In this document: piece after piece, positions 26,953 to 35,392 of the stretch
How positions within the stretch are numbered: position 1 is the stretch's first letter
Layout: the number at the start of each line of letters is the position of its first letter
Origin: Flavobacterium psychrophilum DSM 3660 = ATCC 49418
GTDB taxonomy: Bacteria; Bacteroidota; Bacteroidia; Flavobacteriales; Flavobacteriaceae
Direction of reading: 5' to 3'
NCBI RefSeq assembly: GCF_002217405.1
Contig: NZ_MUHE01000014.1
Location: 62,001 to 126,000, forward strand
Length of the DNA stretch: 64,000 nt
Translations under genes and position numbers: made by a program
The notes under the pieces: model-generated
Database searches by the model: none
Told to the model about the DNA's origin: nothing
The model's input: the letters and a program-made list of their open reading frames with translations, nothing else

Positions 26953-26992
26953 AAAAAAAAGTCCTCATAAATATTTATAAGGACTTTTTTAG
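26953..26992. terminator. Bidirectional terminator
   Basis: AAAAAGTCCT (left arm) and AGGACTTTTTT (right arm) flank an A/T stem-loop of TCATAAATATTTATA. T runs lie on both strands. It sits directly at the 3' end of the small lipoprotein gene and also faces galE. Confidence 0.85.
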
Positions 26993-26994
26993 TA

Positions 26995-27252
26995 TTATTT
27001 AACAGATTTTTTTACTTTATCTGCAGCGTCAATGATCTTATCAGCTCCTTTGTCAACTGCGTTTTTCAGTTTTTGCTCTGTTTTTGCTTTTACTGTGTCT
27101 AAAGTAGTTTCTGTTTTAATTTTTGCAGAATCTACAGTTTCCTTTACCTCAGAAGTTACAGCTTCGGTAGCAACTTCTACTTTGTCTTTGGTTTCTTCTT
27201 TACAAGAAACAATTAGCGTTACAATTGCTAACGATAGGATTAATTTTTTCAT
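26995..27252 (-). CDS. Small Lys/Glu/Thr-rich lipoprotein
   Basis: Eighty-five residues from the ATG at 27252; ten additional upstream codons in frame lack a start signal and precede the typical lipoprotein start. The lipobox is LIVSC. The mature part is an amphipathic, charged helix of repeats such as EVATEAVTSEVKETVDSAK, ending in KVKKSVK. It looks like a coiled-coil or disordered envelope spacer, somewhat like other small helical lipoproteins. No function known. It has a promoter with both -33 and -7 elements and an adjacent terminator. Confidence 0.82.
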   Translation of the reverse strand: MKKLILSLAIVTLIVSCKEETKDKVEVATEAVTSEVKETVDSAKIKTETTLDTVKAKTEQKLKNAVDKGADKIIDAADKVKKSVK

Positions 27253-27286
27253 AGTTATAAAATTTGATTTATTATTAGCCAAGTTA

Positions 27287-27317
27287 CAAAATTAATAATA
27301 CAAAAAAACACTTTCAA
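27287..27317 (-). promoter_or_regulatory. Promoter of small lipoprotein (TTG - 20 nt - TAATTTTG)
   Basis: Minus strand: TTG at 27315-27317, 20 bases, then a perfect TAATTTTG box at 27287-27294. Predicted start of transcription lies about 28 bases ahead of the ATG at 27252. Confidence 0.72.
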
Positions 27318-27403
27318 TATTATTTTTGTGGTTTAAAACCAGTCTTTTTGGGTATAAATTTTTAGGTTTTATTTTTCTAAATTGGTTTGTTTTCTAAAAA
27401 AAA

Positions 27404-28276
27404 TTAAGCCGAATGAGTTTCTATTTCTTTATTAATTTTATTAACCAATCCTACTAATACTTTTCCTGGGCCAACTTCTGTAAATAAAGTGGCGCCATCT
27501 TGTATCATTTGTTGCACAGATTGTGTCCATTTTACAGGAGCAGTTAATTGTGTAATTAGATTTTTCTTAATCTCATTTGGATCCGAAACAGCACTTGCAG
27601 TTACATTTTGATACACAGGACAAATAGGAACAGAGAAAGTTGTTGCTTCAATAGCAGCCGCTAACTCTTCACGAGCTGGCTCCATCATTGGAGAGTGAAA
27701 TGCTCCGCCAACAGGTAATATTAGGGCTCGTTTTGCGCCAGCTTCTTTCATCTTTTCGCAAGCCAATTCTACTGCTTTATATTCGCCAGAAATAACCAAT
27801 TGTCCTGGACAGTTATAATTTGCAGCTACAACCACACCCTCAATAGAAGCACAAATGTCTTCTACAATTTTATCATCAAGATTCAAAACAGCCGCCATTG
27901 TAGAAGGTGCAATTTCGCAAGCTTTTTGCATTGCCAAAGCCCTTTTTGAAACTAATTTTAATCCGTCCTCAAACGACAAAGCACCATTGGCAACCAATGC
28001 CGAAAATTCTCCTAATGAGTGACCAGCAACCATTTCGGGTTTAAAATCGGCTAAAGTTTTTGCTAGAATTACCGAATGTAAAAATACCGCAGGTTGTGTT
28101 ACTTTGGTTTCTTTTAGTTCCTCGGCAGTTCCCTCAAACATAATATCTGTAATTCGGAAGCCTAATATTTCGTTTGCTTTTTCAAATAATGCTTTTGCTA
28201 ATTCTGAATTTTCATATAAGTCTTTGCCCATTCCTGAAAATTGTGCGCCTTGACCAGGGAATACGTATGCTTTCAT
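27404..28276 (-). CDS. fabD: Malonyl-CoA:ACP transacylase
   Basis: Loads malonyl groups on acyl carrier protein for fatty acid synthesis. FPGQGAQ at the N-terminus, the nucleophile S87 in GHSLGE, R112, and H194 in GAFHSPMM form the standard active site. 290 aa, normal length. It stands apart from other fab genes here and has its own TAnnTTTG box. Confidence 0.97.
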   Translation of the reverse strand: MKAYVFPGQGAQFSGMGKDLYENSELAKALFEKANEILGFRITDIMFEGTAEELKETKVTQPAVFLHSVILAKTLADFKPEMVAGHSLGEFSALVANGALSFEDGLKLVSKRALAMQKACEIAPSTMAAVLNLDDKIVEDICASIEGVVVAANYNCPGQLVISGEYKAVELACEKMKEAGAKRALILPVGGAFHSPMMEPAREELAAAIEATTFSVPICPVYQNVTASAVSDPNEIKKNLITQLTAPVKWTQSVQQMIQDGATLFTEVGPGKVLVGLVNKINKEIETHSA

Positions 28277-28322
28277 GTCTTTAATTTAAAGTATATAATG
28301 TAAGAAAATTTATAATCTCAAG

Positions 28323-28330
28323 CAAAAATA
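28323..28330 (-). promoter_or_regulatory. -7 promoter element of fabD (TATTTTTG)
   Basis: Perfect box on the minus strand, 46 bases upstream of the fabD ATG. Confidence 0.6.
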
Positions 28331-28376
28331 GTGTTTTTTTTAGAAGCGCAAACTTTTAGGCTTCTCTAGAAACTTG

Positions 28377-28455
28377 GTTTCCCGCTGTCATTCCAAATCT
28401 TTATGTCGTCAAAAAAGACTTCCATAAAGGATTTTCCCTTCCATCGGGGCTAAAG
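28377..28455 (+). repeat. Dispersed repeat family B, copy 2
   Basis: TTTCCCGCTGTCATTCCAAATCT, an inner hairpin (GTC...GAC, TTATG...CCATAA), then AAAGGATTTTCCCTTCCATCGGGGCTAA. Same order of blocks as copy 1. It lies between fabD and the DUF6370 gene. Confidence 0.65.
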
Positions 28456-28468
28456 AGCAAACTAGTTT

Positions 28469-28792
28469 TTATTTTGTTATTTCGGCAAGCAGTCTAAAAT
28501 AAGTAGCAATAAATCTTTTATTCACGATTTTTCCAGCAACTTCTGCTTTTCTAATCGTTTTGCAAAAGCCATCTTTGGCATGTGCATTACCATGCTCGTC
28601 TATTTTTGTGCCCTCTACAAAATAAGATTTTCCATCTATGCGAACAGCAAGATCACACCCTTTTGCATTTATCCCAAACTGACACTGACCGCAAGAAGCC
28701 TCAACGATTTTCGTTTTTTGAGTAGTTTTGCTCTCTTGCGCATTTACAAGAAATGCAATAAGAAGTAATAATAGTGTAAATACTTTTTTCAT
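28469..28792 (-). CDS. DUF6370 secreted Cys-rich protein
   Basis: 107 residues from the ATG at 28792 (the frame extends further upstream, but that part overlaps the preceding mini-gene). Signal peptide to about residue 18 (VNA-QE). The mature protein has C34-x2-C37, C46 and C77, plus His67 and His71 in a conserved-looking block with CDLAVRIDGKSYFV and DEHGNAHAKDGFC. DUF6370 is of unknown function; four Cys and two His suggest disulfides or metal binding, an inference only. It is the last gene of a tight purT / mini-lipoprotein / DUF6370 run. Confidence 0.75.
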   Translation of the reverse strand: MKKVFTLLLLLIAFLVNAQESKTTQKTKIVEASCGQCQFGINAKGCDLAVRIDGKSYFVEGTKIDEHGNAHAKDGFCKTIRKAEVAGKIVNKRFIATYFRLLAEITK

Positions 28793-28796
28793 GACT

Positions 28797-28946
28797 TTAA
28801 ACCTGTACTTTGCGGTCTTTATTTTTTTCAAAATTATTCTTTTTACAAACCTCGACACATCTTTTTCCGGGACCACAACCTAATCTGCGAGGACCACAAG
28901 CAGTTAATAATAAAAATATTGCAAGCACTAAAAATATTCTTTTCAT
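28797..28946 (-). CDS. Cys-rich mini-lipoprotein, 49 aa
   Basis: A very small gene: ATG at 28946, TAA at 28797-28799. It has a lipoprotein signal with lipobox LTAC (Cys17), then a short basic stretch with C24, C30 and C34 (GPRRLGCGPGKRC-VEVC) and a Lys-rich tail. It starts 2 bases after the purT stop and ends 4 bases before the DUF6370 ATG, so the three are translated from one message. The lipobox at the right place and the tight spacing argue that it is real. Function unknown. Confidence 0.72.
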   Translation of the reverse strand: MKRIFLVLAIFLLLTACGPRRLGCGPGKRCVEVCKKNNFEKNKDRKVQV

Positions 28947-28948
28947 AT

Positions 28949-30121
28949 TTATAAATTTACTTTTACTAAAGTAGCCATTTTTTTTGCACGTGTTACAATT
29001 TCTTCAATTGGCGTTTCTAAAGTGTCGTTTGTTAGTACTACCCCCATTCTTCGGTAGGGTCTAGAGGTAGGTTTGCCAAAAATTCTAAAATCGCTTTTGG
29101 GCAAACAAGCTATGTTTTCTATGCCAGAATAGGTAGGATTGTTGCTGTTTTCAGAAGCCAAAATAACGGCGCTAGCACCTGCTTTTTCTAAAGTAATGTC
29201 AAAAATAGGCAAGCTCAAAATAGCCCGCAAATGCAATTCGAATTCGTTAAAATTTTGTGTTCCTGCAAGTGTTACTATTCCTGTATCGTGTGGGCGAGGC
29301 GATAATTCAGAAAAGTACACGCCATCATTAGTCAAGAAAAATTCGACACCAAATAAACCTGCACCACCTAACGCTTCAGTAACTTTTCTCGCCATATCTT
29401 GTGCTTCGTGCAAATCTTTGTCGGAAATTCTGGCTGGTTGCCAACTTTCTTGGTAATCGCCACGTTCTTGTCGGTGACCAATTGGTGCACAAAATAAGGT
29501 TGGATTGTTGTTTTGGGCAACGGTTAATAAAGTGATTTCGGAATTAAATTTCACAAAAGCTTCTACAATGACTTCTACAATGACTTCTACTACATCACCA
29601 CGAGAACCTTCTACGGCATAGTTCCAAGCTTTCTCTATATCTTCGACTGTTTTTATAGTTGATTGCCCTTTTCCTGAGGAAGACATTAATGGTTTTACAA
29701 CACAAGGCATTCCTACTGCTTGCACCCCTTTTTGTAATTCCTCGGCAGAAGTTGCATAACGATAATTAGCAGTTTTTAAGCCTAATTCTTTGGCTGCTAA
29801 ATCACGAATAGCTTTTCTGTTCATTGTAAAATTTGCTGCTTTCGCCGATGGAACTACTGTAATTCCTTGTTTTTCGTACTCATAAAAGCGTTCGGTACGA
29901 ATGGCTTCTATTTCGGGAACGATGAAGTCGGGTTGGTGTTTAGCAACTATTCTATCTAATTCGGAACCATCGAGCATATTGATGACTTCAAATTGGTGGG
30001 CAACTTGCATGGCTGGGGCATTTGGGTAATTATCGACAGCGATTATAGTTTGACCTATTCTTTGTGCTGCAATGGCAAATTCTTTTCCTAATTCGCCTGA
30101 ACCGAGTAGTAATATTTTCAT
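28949..30121 (-). CDS. purT: Formate-dependent GAR transformylase PurT
   Basis: ATP-grasp enzyme making formyl-glycinamide ribonucleotide from GAR, formate and ATP in purine synthesis. 390 aa; N-terminal Rossmann part with [14 protein letters not shown]-grasp with SSSGKGQS and a final [12 protein letters not shown] metal site. Residues 179-186 contain EVIV twice, encoded by a perfect 12-base tandem duplication (29561-29584) with no frame change. This adds four residues just ahead of the [11 protein letters not shown] strand. The enzyme may still work, since the site is near a surface strand junction, but that is not certain. Confidence 0.95.
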   Translation of the reverse strand: MKILLLGSGELGKEFAIAAQRIGQTIIAVDNYPNAPAMQVAHQFEVINMLDGSELDRIVAKHQPDFIVPEIEAIRTERFYEYEKQGITVVPSAKAANFTMNRKAIRDLAAKELGLKTANYRYATSAEELQKGVQAVGMPCVVKPLMSSSGKGQSTIKTVEDIEKAWNYAVEGSRGDVVEVIVEVIVEAFVKFNSEITLLTVAQNNNPTLFCAPIGHRQERGDYQESWQPARISDKDLHEAQDMARKVTEALGGAGLFGVEFFLTNDGVYFSELSPRPHDTGIVTLAGTQNFNEFELHLRAILSLPIFDITLEKAGASAVILASENSNNPTYSGIENIACLPKSDFRIFGKPTSRPYRRMGVVLTNDTLETPIEEIVTRAKKMATLVKVNL

Positions 30122-30152
30122 TTTTTTTGTGTAATGTTGAGTTTGAGGTTTT

Positions 30153-30251
30153 TTTGCGTGAGGGATTGAGGCGGTATCCTTTTTTGAGGCACGAAAAAAA
30201 GATATAGCCGAAAGCCCGACCCCGCCATTAAAAGCGGGGTCACGCCCAAAT
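30153..30251 (-). repeat. Dispersed repeat family A, copy 4 (inverted)
   Basis: Minus strand reads ATTTGGGCGTGACCCCGC, inner GACCCCGC/GCGGGGTC hairpin, GTCGGGCTTTCGGCTATATC, a CGTGCCTCAAAAAAGGAT arm and CAATCCCTCACGC. It lies between purT and the aminotransferase terminator. Confidence 0.7.
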
Positions 30252-30253
30252 GT

Positions 30254-30284
30254 ATAAAAAAAGCCTCAAGTTTCCTTGAGGCAA
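30254..30284 (-). terminator. Terminator after aspartate aminotransferase
   Basis: Eight-bp GC-rich stem GCCTCAAG/CTTGAGGC (30263-30270 with 30275-30282), followed on the minus strand by a T run. Six bases after the stop. Confidence 0.9.
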
Positions 30285-30288
30285 ATAA

Positions 30289-31476
30289 TTAGGCTAATAC
30301 TTCTTTTATTCTTCGAATGGCTTCGGTTAGGATTTCTTCGCTGGTTGCGTAGGAGATTCTGATGCAGTTTGGGTTTCCAAAAGCGTCGCCAGTTACGGTG
30401 GCTACATTGGCTTCGCCTAATAGGTACATCGAGAAATCATCGGCATTGTTTATGGTTTTTCCTCTTAAGGTTTTTCCGAAATAAGCAGAAACATCTGGGA
30501 ATACATAAAAGGCACCTTCTGGGGTGTTTAGTTTTAATCCGGGAATTTCTTTGATTAATGCTACGACTAGGTCACGGCGGCTTTTGAAGGCTGTTACCAT
30601 TTCGTTTAGTACGCTTGGGTCGGCATCGACAGCGGCAATTGTGGCTCTTTGTGCGATGCTATTGGCTCCACTGGTTACTTGTCCTTGCATTTTTGTGCAG
30701 GCTTTTGCGATAAATTCTGGTGCGCCAATGTAGCCGATTCTCCAACCTGTCATGGCAAATGCTTTGGCAACTCCGTTTACGGTAATGGTTCTGTCGAACA
30801 TTCCTGGGATTGAGGCTATGCTACAAAATGTGCCTGAAAAGTTAATGTGTTCGTATATTTCGTCAGAAACGATAAAGATGTTTGGGTGTTTTTCTAAAAC
30901 TTTGGCTAAAGCGGTTAATTCTTCACGATTATATACGGATCCGCTTGGATTGCAAGGTGAGCTGTACCAAATCATTTTTGTTTTTGGGGTGATGGCTGCT
31001 TCTAATTGTGCGGGTGTGATTTTGAAATCGCTTTCTACAGATGTTGGAACTTCTACTGGAATTCCGCCAGACATTTTGATTATTTCGTAATAAGACACCC
31101 AGTATGGTGCTGGGAGTATTACTTCGTCACCATCGTTTATCATTACTTGTGCAATGTTGTATAATGATTGTTTTGCTCCTGTAGAAACTACAATGTTAGC
31201 TGGTTTGTATTCTAGGTTATTGTCTCTTTTAAATTTGCGACAAATGGCGTCTTTTAGTTCTGCGTATCCTTCTACAGGGGTGTAAGTACTGTAGTTTTCG
31301 TCGATGGCTTTTTTTGCGGCTTCTTTAATAAAATTAGGCGTGTTAAAATCTGGTTCGCCTAAACTTAAGCTAATTATGTCTTTTCCTTGGTTTTTTAATT
31401 CTCTGGCTAAGGCTGCCATTGCTAGGGTTTGCGATGTGGATAGCTTGTTAATTCTGTCTGAAAGAAAATTGTTCAT
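30289..31476 (-). CDS. Aspartate aminotransferase (class I, subfamily Ib)
   Basis: PLP enzyme exchanging amino groups between aspartate and 2-oxoglutarate; some relatives also use prephenate. 395 aa with PLP-lysine K238 in VAKAFAMTGWRIGY, N176, D205 and Y208 around the pyridine ring, and R246. The fold and the TYTPVEGYAELKDAI N-terminal stretch match the Ib group. Single gene with its own promoter box and terminator. Confidence 0.94.
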   Translation of the reverse strand: MNNFLSDRINKLSTSQTLAMAALARELKNQGKDIISLSLGEPDFNTPNFIKEAAKKAIDENYSTYTPVEGYAELKDAICRKFKRDNNLEYKPANIVVSTGAKQSLYNIAQVMINDGDEVILPAPYWVSYYEIIKMSGGIPVEVPTSVESDFKITPAQLEAAITPKTKMIWYSSPCNPSGSVYNREELTALAKVLEKHPNIFIVSDEIYEHINFSGTFCSIASIPGMFDRTITVNGVAKAFAMTGWRIGYIGAPEFIAKACTKMQGQVTSGANSIAQRATIAAVDADPSVLNEMVTAFKSRRDLVVALIKEIPGLKLNTPEGAFYVFPDVSAYFGKTLRGKTINNADDFSMYLLGEANVATVTGDAFGNPNCIRISYATSEEILTEAIRRIKEVLA

Positions 31477-31504
31477 TTGTTGTATTTGTAGTTTAATATA
31501 AGTT

Positions 31505-31512
31505 CAAATATA
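31505..31512 (-). promoter_or_regulatory. -7 promoter element of aminotransferase (TATATTTG)
   Basis: Perfect box on the minus strand, 28 bases before the ATG and immediately after the desaturase terminator. Confidence 0.65.
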
Positions 31513-31513
31513 T

Positions 31514-31541
31514 AAAAAAAGACGCACAATGGCGTCTTAAA
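31514..31541 (-). terminator. Terminator after desaturase
   Basis: Stem AAGACGC/GCGTCTT (31519-31525 with 31532-31538) with T run on the minus strand, three bases from the stop. Confidence 0.9.
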
Positions 31542-31543
31542 TA

Positions 31544-32641
31544 TTATGCTAATTGGGGTTTTTGTCCCAAATCTTTTAAATGACGAAAGTGGGCTAAAAC
31601 AGCGCTTGTCATTGTTTCGTATTCGTGATAGGGTAATTCGCATTCTTTTGCAGTTTGTTTTACAATTTCTGCAATTTGGCCATAGTGAACATGACTAATG
31701 TTTGGGAAAAGATGGTGTTCTACTTGGTGGTTTAGTCCTCCAGTGTACCAGTTGACTATCCAGTTTTTAGGGGCAAAATTTACGGTTGTAAACAATTGGT
31801 GTATTGCCCAGGTGTTTTCCATTTCGCCTTCTTCGTTAGGATTTGGGTTTGTTGTGTCATCTGTGATATGTGCCAATTGAAAAACAATGCTTAATATAAG
31901 TCCTGCAGTATAGTGCATTACGGTAAATCCTATTAAAACCTTCCACCAAGTGATGCCTACAACAAGTGGCAATACAATCCAGAAACTAAAATAAATTATT
32001 TTCGATATTACTAATCCGATCCATAAGTTGGTAGGATTTGGTGCGTCTCCGTAAGATAAATTTCTTTTTAAATAACCCCCCATTTGTTTAAAATCGGTAG
32101 TCAAACACCAGTTAAAAGTTAATAATCCGTAAAGAAAAACAGAATAATAATGTTGAAAAGCGTGAAACTTGTACCATTTTGCTTCTTTGGTAAAACGAAT
32201 TACTCGTCCTGCATCAAGATCCTCATCGTGACCAGGAATATTAGTATATGTATGGTGTAAAACATTGTGCTGTACTTGCCAGTTGTACACGTTTCCTGCT
32301 AAAATGTAAATGCTTCCGCCCATGATTTTGTTTAGCCATGATTTTGAAGAATAAGAGCCATGATTTCCGTCATGCATGACATTCATTCCTACTCCAGCCA
32401 TTCCTATTCCTATGATTATAGATGATAGAAAATAAATCCAAAAAGGCATATTGGTAAAATAAAGAATTGCAAAAAAAGGCAAGAAAAACAAAGAAAACAT
32501 GATTACGGTTTTTAAATGTAATTTCCAGTTTCCAGTTTTTTGAATATTATTGTCTTTAAAATAAGAATTAACTCGTGTGTTTAAAGTTTTGAAAAACTTC
32601 ATAGAATCGTTACGAGCAAATGTGGGTGTTGTTGTATTCAT
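31544..32641 (-). CDS. Fatty acid desaturase (acyl-lipid/front-end type)
   Basis: Di-iron membrane enzyme that inserts a double bond in acyl chains, likely for membrane fluidity. The three His boxes are present: H90-x3-H94 (HDGNH), H125-x3-H129-H130 (HNVLHH) and Q306-V-E-H309-H310. The Gln-type third box places it near front-end (delta-5/6-like) desaturases, but there is no cytochrome b5 domain. Two pairs of membrane helices. 365 aa. Own promoter box and terminator. Substrate unknown. Confidence 0.92.
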   Translation of the reverse strand: MNTTTPTFARNDSMKFFKTLNTRVNSYFKDNNIQKTGNWKLHLKTVIMFSLFFLPFFAILYFTNMPFWIYFLSSIIIGIGMAGVGMNVMHDGNHGSYSSKSWLNKIMGGSIYILAGNVYNWQVQHNVLHHTYTNIPGHDEDLDAGRVIRFTKEAKWYKFHAFQHYYSVFLYGLLTFNWCLTTDFKQMGGYLKRNLSYGDAPNPTNLWIGLVISKIIYFSFWIVLPLVVGITWWKVLIGFTVMHYTAGLILSIVFQLAHITDDTTNPNPNEEGEMENTWAIHQLFTTVNFAPKNWIVNWYTGGLNHQVEHHLFPNISHVHYGQIAEIVKQTAKECELPYHEYETMTSAVLAHFRHLKDLGQKPQLA

Positions 32642-32660
32642 ATATATTATGTATAATTTA

Positions 32661-32668
32661 CAAAGATA
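32661..32668 (-). promoter_or_regulatory. -7 promoter element of desaturase (TATCTTTG)
   Basis: Perfect box on the minus strand, 19 bases before the ATG. Confidence 0.65.
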
Positions 32669-32724
32669 ATTATTAAAACATTTTAATTGTTAAAATTCAG
32701 ATAAATATTTCGATTGTAAAGTAT

Positions 32725-32732
32725 TACTTTTG
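32725..32732 (+). promoter_or_regulatory. -7 promoter element of rsmG (TACTTTTG)
   Basis: Perfect box 14 bases before the rsmG ATG, so the message has a very short leader. Confidence 0.65.
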
Positions 32733-32746
32733 TTAAAAAAATAAGT

Positions 32747-33376
32747 ATGGAAGAAATTTTGAAGCATTTTCCTGATTTGACCAATCTTCAAATTACTCAA
32801 TTTGAAAAACTAGAAGCACTATATCAGGATTGGAATGCAAAAATAAACGTTATTTCTAGAAAAGATATCGACGAGTTATATACCAAACACGTTTTGCATT
32901 CTTTGGCTATTGCCAAAATTCAGAAATTTGAAGCAGGAACTTATGTCCTAGATGTTGGGACAGGTGGTGGGTTTCCAGGTATTCCGCTAGCAATTTTGTT
33001 CCCAGAAACTCGTTTTTATTTGATAGATGTTATCTTGAAAAAGATAAAAGTAGTTCAGGCTGTTGCCGAAGCACTAGGACTTAAAAATGTAAAAGCCGAG
33101 CAAATTCGTGCCGAAAATGTGAAAGGAGATTTCGATTTTATAGTAAGTCGTGCGGTTACCAATATGCCTGATTTTGTTTGTTGGATAAAAGATAAAATTA
33201 AAAAAACAAACAAACATGAACTAAAAAATGGAATTTTGTATTTAAAAGGAGGCGATTTGACCGAAGAGCTACAAGATTTTCCTAAAGCTAAAGAATATAA
33301 TATTTCGGAATTTTTTGCAGACGATTTTTTTGAAACTAAAAAAGTAGTGCACGTACCGTTGAAGTTTAAGCTTTAA
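32747..33376 (+). CDS. rsmG: 16S rRNA (guanine527-N7)-methyltransferase
   Basis: SAM-dependent enzyme that methylates G527 of 16S rRNA. 209 aa. The SAM loop VLDVGTGGGFPGIPLAI (68-83), the YLIDV acidic loop and the VSRAV motif are typical of RsmG/GidB. Single gene, divergent from the desaturase and convergent with pruA. Confidence 0.96.
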   Translation: MEEILKHFPDLTNLQITQFEKLEALYQDWNAKINVISRKDIDELYTKHVLHSLAIAKIQKFEAGTYVLDVGTGGGFPGIPLAILFPETRFYLIDVILKKIKVVQAVAEALGLKNVKAEQIRAENVKGDFDFIVSRAVTNMPDFVCWIKDKIKKTNKHELKNGILYLKGGDLTEELQDFPKAKEYNISEFFADDFFETKKVVHVPLKFKL

Positions 33377-33397
33377 AAATCTGAGATCTATTAATAA

Positions 33398-33437
33398 AAA
33401 AAAAACTCACAAAATATAATTCTTGTGAGTTTTTGTT
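33398..33437. terminator. Bidirectional terminator between rsmG and pruA
   Basis: Twelve-bp stem AAAAACTCACAA/TTGTGAGTTTTT (33401-33412 with 33423-33434), with T runs on both sides. Confidence 0.9.
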
Positions 33438-33452
33438 TCTTATAATTGCATC

Positions 33453-35078
33453 TTAGCCTAAAAATGGGTAAGCATAATGTTCTGGAGTTACAAAAGTTTC
33501 TTTGATAGTTCTAGGCGAAACCCAACGCAATAAGTTTTGTGCAGAACCTGCTTTGTCATTTGTTCCTGAAGCACGAGCCCCACCAAAGGGTTGCATTCCT
33601 ACTACTGCTCCCGTTGGTTTATCATTAATATAAAAATTACCCGCAGCATTTTGTAAAGCTACCGTAGCTTCTTCAATAGCGTAACGATCTTGACTTAGGA
33701 TCGCACCAGTTAATGCGTATTCTGAAGTTGAATCAATTAATTGTAATGTGTCAGACCAGTTTTTATCTTCATATATATAAATTGTCATGACTGGACCAAA
33801 AAGTTCGGTTTCCATGGTTGCATATTTAGGATTTGTAGTTACAATAACTGTTGGTTCTACAAAATATCCTTTCGATTTGTTGTAGTTTCCACCCACAATA
33901 ATTTCTGCATCTGTATCTTTTTTAGCTTGGTCTATAAAACTAGCTAATTTGTCGAAAGAGCCTTCGTGAATAACTGCGGTAATAAAGTTAGAGAAATCTT
34001 CTGGCGAACCCATTTTCATCGATTTTACATCGGTAATTAGTTGTTCTTTTACTGCTTGCCACATAGATTGTGGAATATATGCTCTTGAAGCTGCTGAGCA
34101 TTTTTGTCCTTGAAATTCGAAAGCGCCACGAGTAATTGCAGTTGTAACTTGTTTTACGTTTGCCGATGGGTGTGCGATGATAAAATCTTTCCCTCCAGTT
34201 TCTCCAACAATTCTTGGGTATGTTTTGTAATTGTGAATATTGGTTCCAATTTTTTTCCAAATTTCTTTGAAGATAAATGTTGATCCTGTGTAGTGAATCC
34301 CAGCAAAATCTGGAGAGGCTAAAACTGTATCGGTAATCATAACTGGATCACCAAATACAACATTAATTACTCCGTCTGGAACTCCAGCTTCCTTAAAAAT
34401 ATCTATGATTATTTTTGCAGAAAACACTTGGCTGTCACTTGGTTTCCAAACTACAACATTACCCATTAATGCTGCGCTTGCAGGAAGGTTTGCTGCAATG
34501 GCTGTAAAGTTGAAAGGTGTAACGGCGTAAACAAAACCTTCTAAAGGGCGGTATTCTACCCTGTTCCACATGTCTGAATTAGATGCGGGTTGGTCTTGGT
34601 AAATTTGTGTCATAAACTCTACGTTGAAACGTAAAAAGTCTATTAATTCGCAAGAAGCATCTATTTCTGCTTGGTGAATTGTTTTAGATTGTGCAATCAT
34701 TGTTGCCGCATTTATTTTTGCTCGGTATGGTCCTGCAATTAGTTCGGCTGCTTTTAGGAAAATAGCAGCACGTTGTTCCCATGCCATATTTGCCCATTTT
34801 GTTCTGCTTTCTAAAGCGTTTGCGATGGCTTTTTCTACATGAGATTTTTCAGCTAAATGATAGGTTCCCACGATGTGTTGGTGGTCGTGTGGTGCTGTCA
34901 TGTTTTTTGTGTTTCCTGTACGAATTTCTTCGGCACCAATGTATAATGGTACATCGATTTTAGTATTCCACATTGTTTTGTAAGCTTCTAAAACTCTTGT
35001 TTTTTCTGGAGAGTTTGGTGCGTAAGTTTTTACGGGTTCGTTTACTGCTTTTGGTATGTTAAAAAATCCTTTTAGCAT
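33453..35078 (-). CDS. pruA: L-glutamate gamma-semialdehyde (P5C) dehydrogenase
   Basis: Oxidises glutamate semialdehyde to glutamate, the second step of proline breakdown. 541 aa aldehyde dehydrogenase with N190 (PFNF), the general base E293 in GETGGKD and the nucleophile C327 in GQKCSAASRAY. It is the stand-alone enzyme without a proline dehydrogenase domain, like eukaryotic ALDH4A1. Own promoter box. Confidence 0.95.
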   Translation of the reverse strand: MLKGFFNIPKAVNEPVKTYAPNSPEKTRVLEAYKTMWNTKIDVPLYIGAEEIRTGNTKNMTAPHDHQHIVGTYHLAEKSHVEKAIANALESRTKWANMAWEQRAAIFLKAAELIAGPYRAKINAATMIAQSKTIHQAEIDASCELIDFLRFNVEFMTQIYQDQPASNSDMWNRVEYRPLEGFVYAVTPFNFTAIAANLPASAALMGNVVVWKPSDSQVFSAKIIIDIFKEAGVPDGVINVVFGDPVMITDTVLASPDFAGIHYTGSTFIFKEIWKKIGTNIHNYKTYPRIVGETGGKDFIIAHPSANVKQVTTAITRGAFEFQGQKCSAASRAYIPQSMWQAVKEQLITDVKSMKMGSPEDFSNFITAVIHEGSFDKLASFIDQAKKDTDAEIIVGGNYNKSKGYFVEPTVIVTTNPKYATMETELFGPVMTIYIYEDKNWSDTLQLIDSTSEYALTGAILSQDRYAIEEATVALQNAAGNFYINDKPTGAVVGMQPFGGARASGTNDKAGSAQNLLRWVSPRTIKETFVTPEHYAYPFLG

Positions 35079-35140
35079 TTGTTAGGTTGTTAGGTTGTTA
35101 GACTGATTTTGTTTGTAAATTTTTAAATGAAAAATTTACA

Positions 35141-35148
35141 CAAAAGTA
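35141..35148 (-). promoter_or_regulatory. -7 promoter element of pruA (TACTTTTG)
   Basis: Perfect box on the minus strand, about 63 bases before the ATG. The leader holds three copies of a TTGTTAGG-like heptamer (35079-35102). Confidence 0.6.
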
Positions 35149-35198
35149 CAAAGGAAAAATGATTTTTGCTAAATCAAAATATTATTTTCAGTTTATAA

Positions 35199-35372
35199 TT
35201 AGGACAACTTCTCTATTATTTTTTTTGGCTCTACAATCATATCTTTTTTGTCTTGCAACCTTGCTTCATATAATTGCGCTATTTTCTCCATTTTTTCTTT
35301 ATTGTCTTGGTAAAGGTTTTGAAATTCTTGATGACCAATAAATGTTCTGTTATCATTCTTGTTTTGATGATA
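35199..35372 (-). pseudogene. C-terminal remnant of an unidentified protein
   Basis: On the minus strand 57 codons read cleanly to TAA at 35199, with coding-like composition: NDNRTFIGHQEFQNLYQDN followed by a charged coiled-coil (KMEKIAQLYEARLQDKKDM) and a KIIEKLS end. Coiled-coil tails like this occur at the end of some flavobacterial helix-turn-helix regulators, but the family cannot be fixed. Upstream codons run into the antisense of the ABC remnant, so the N-terminal part is missing. Confidence 0.45.
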
Positions 35373-35392
35373 AATAATATTGGGAATACAAA

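Noticed and set aside
35079-35102. Three TTGTTAGG-like direct repeats before pruA
   Set aside because: Too short and too few for a CRISPR or iteron; kept only as a remark under the pruA promoter.
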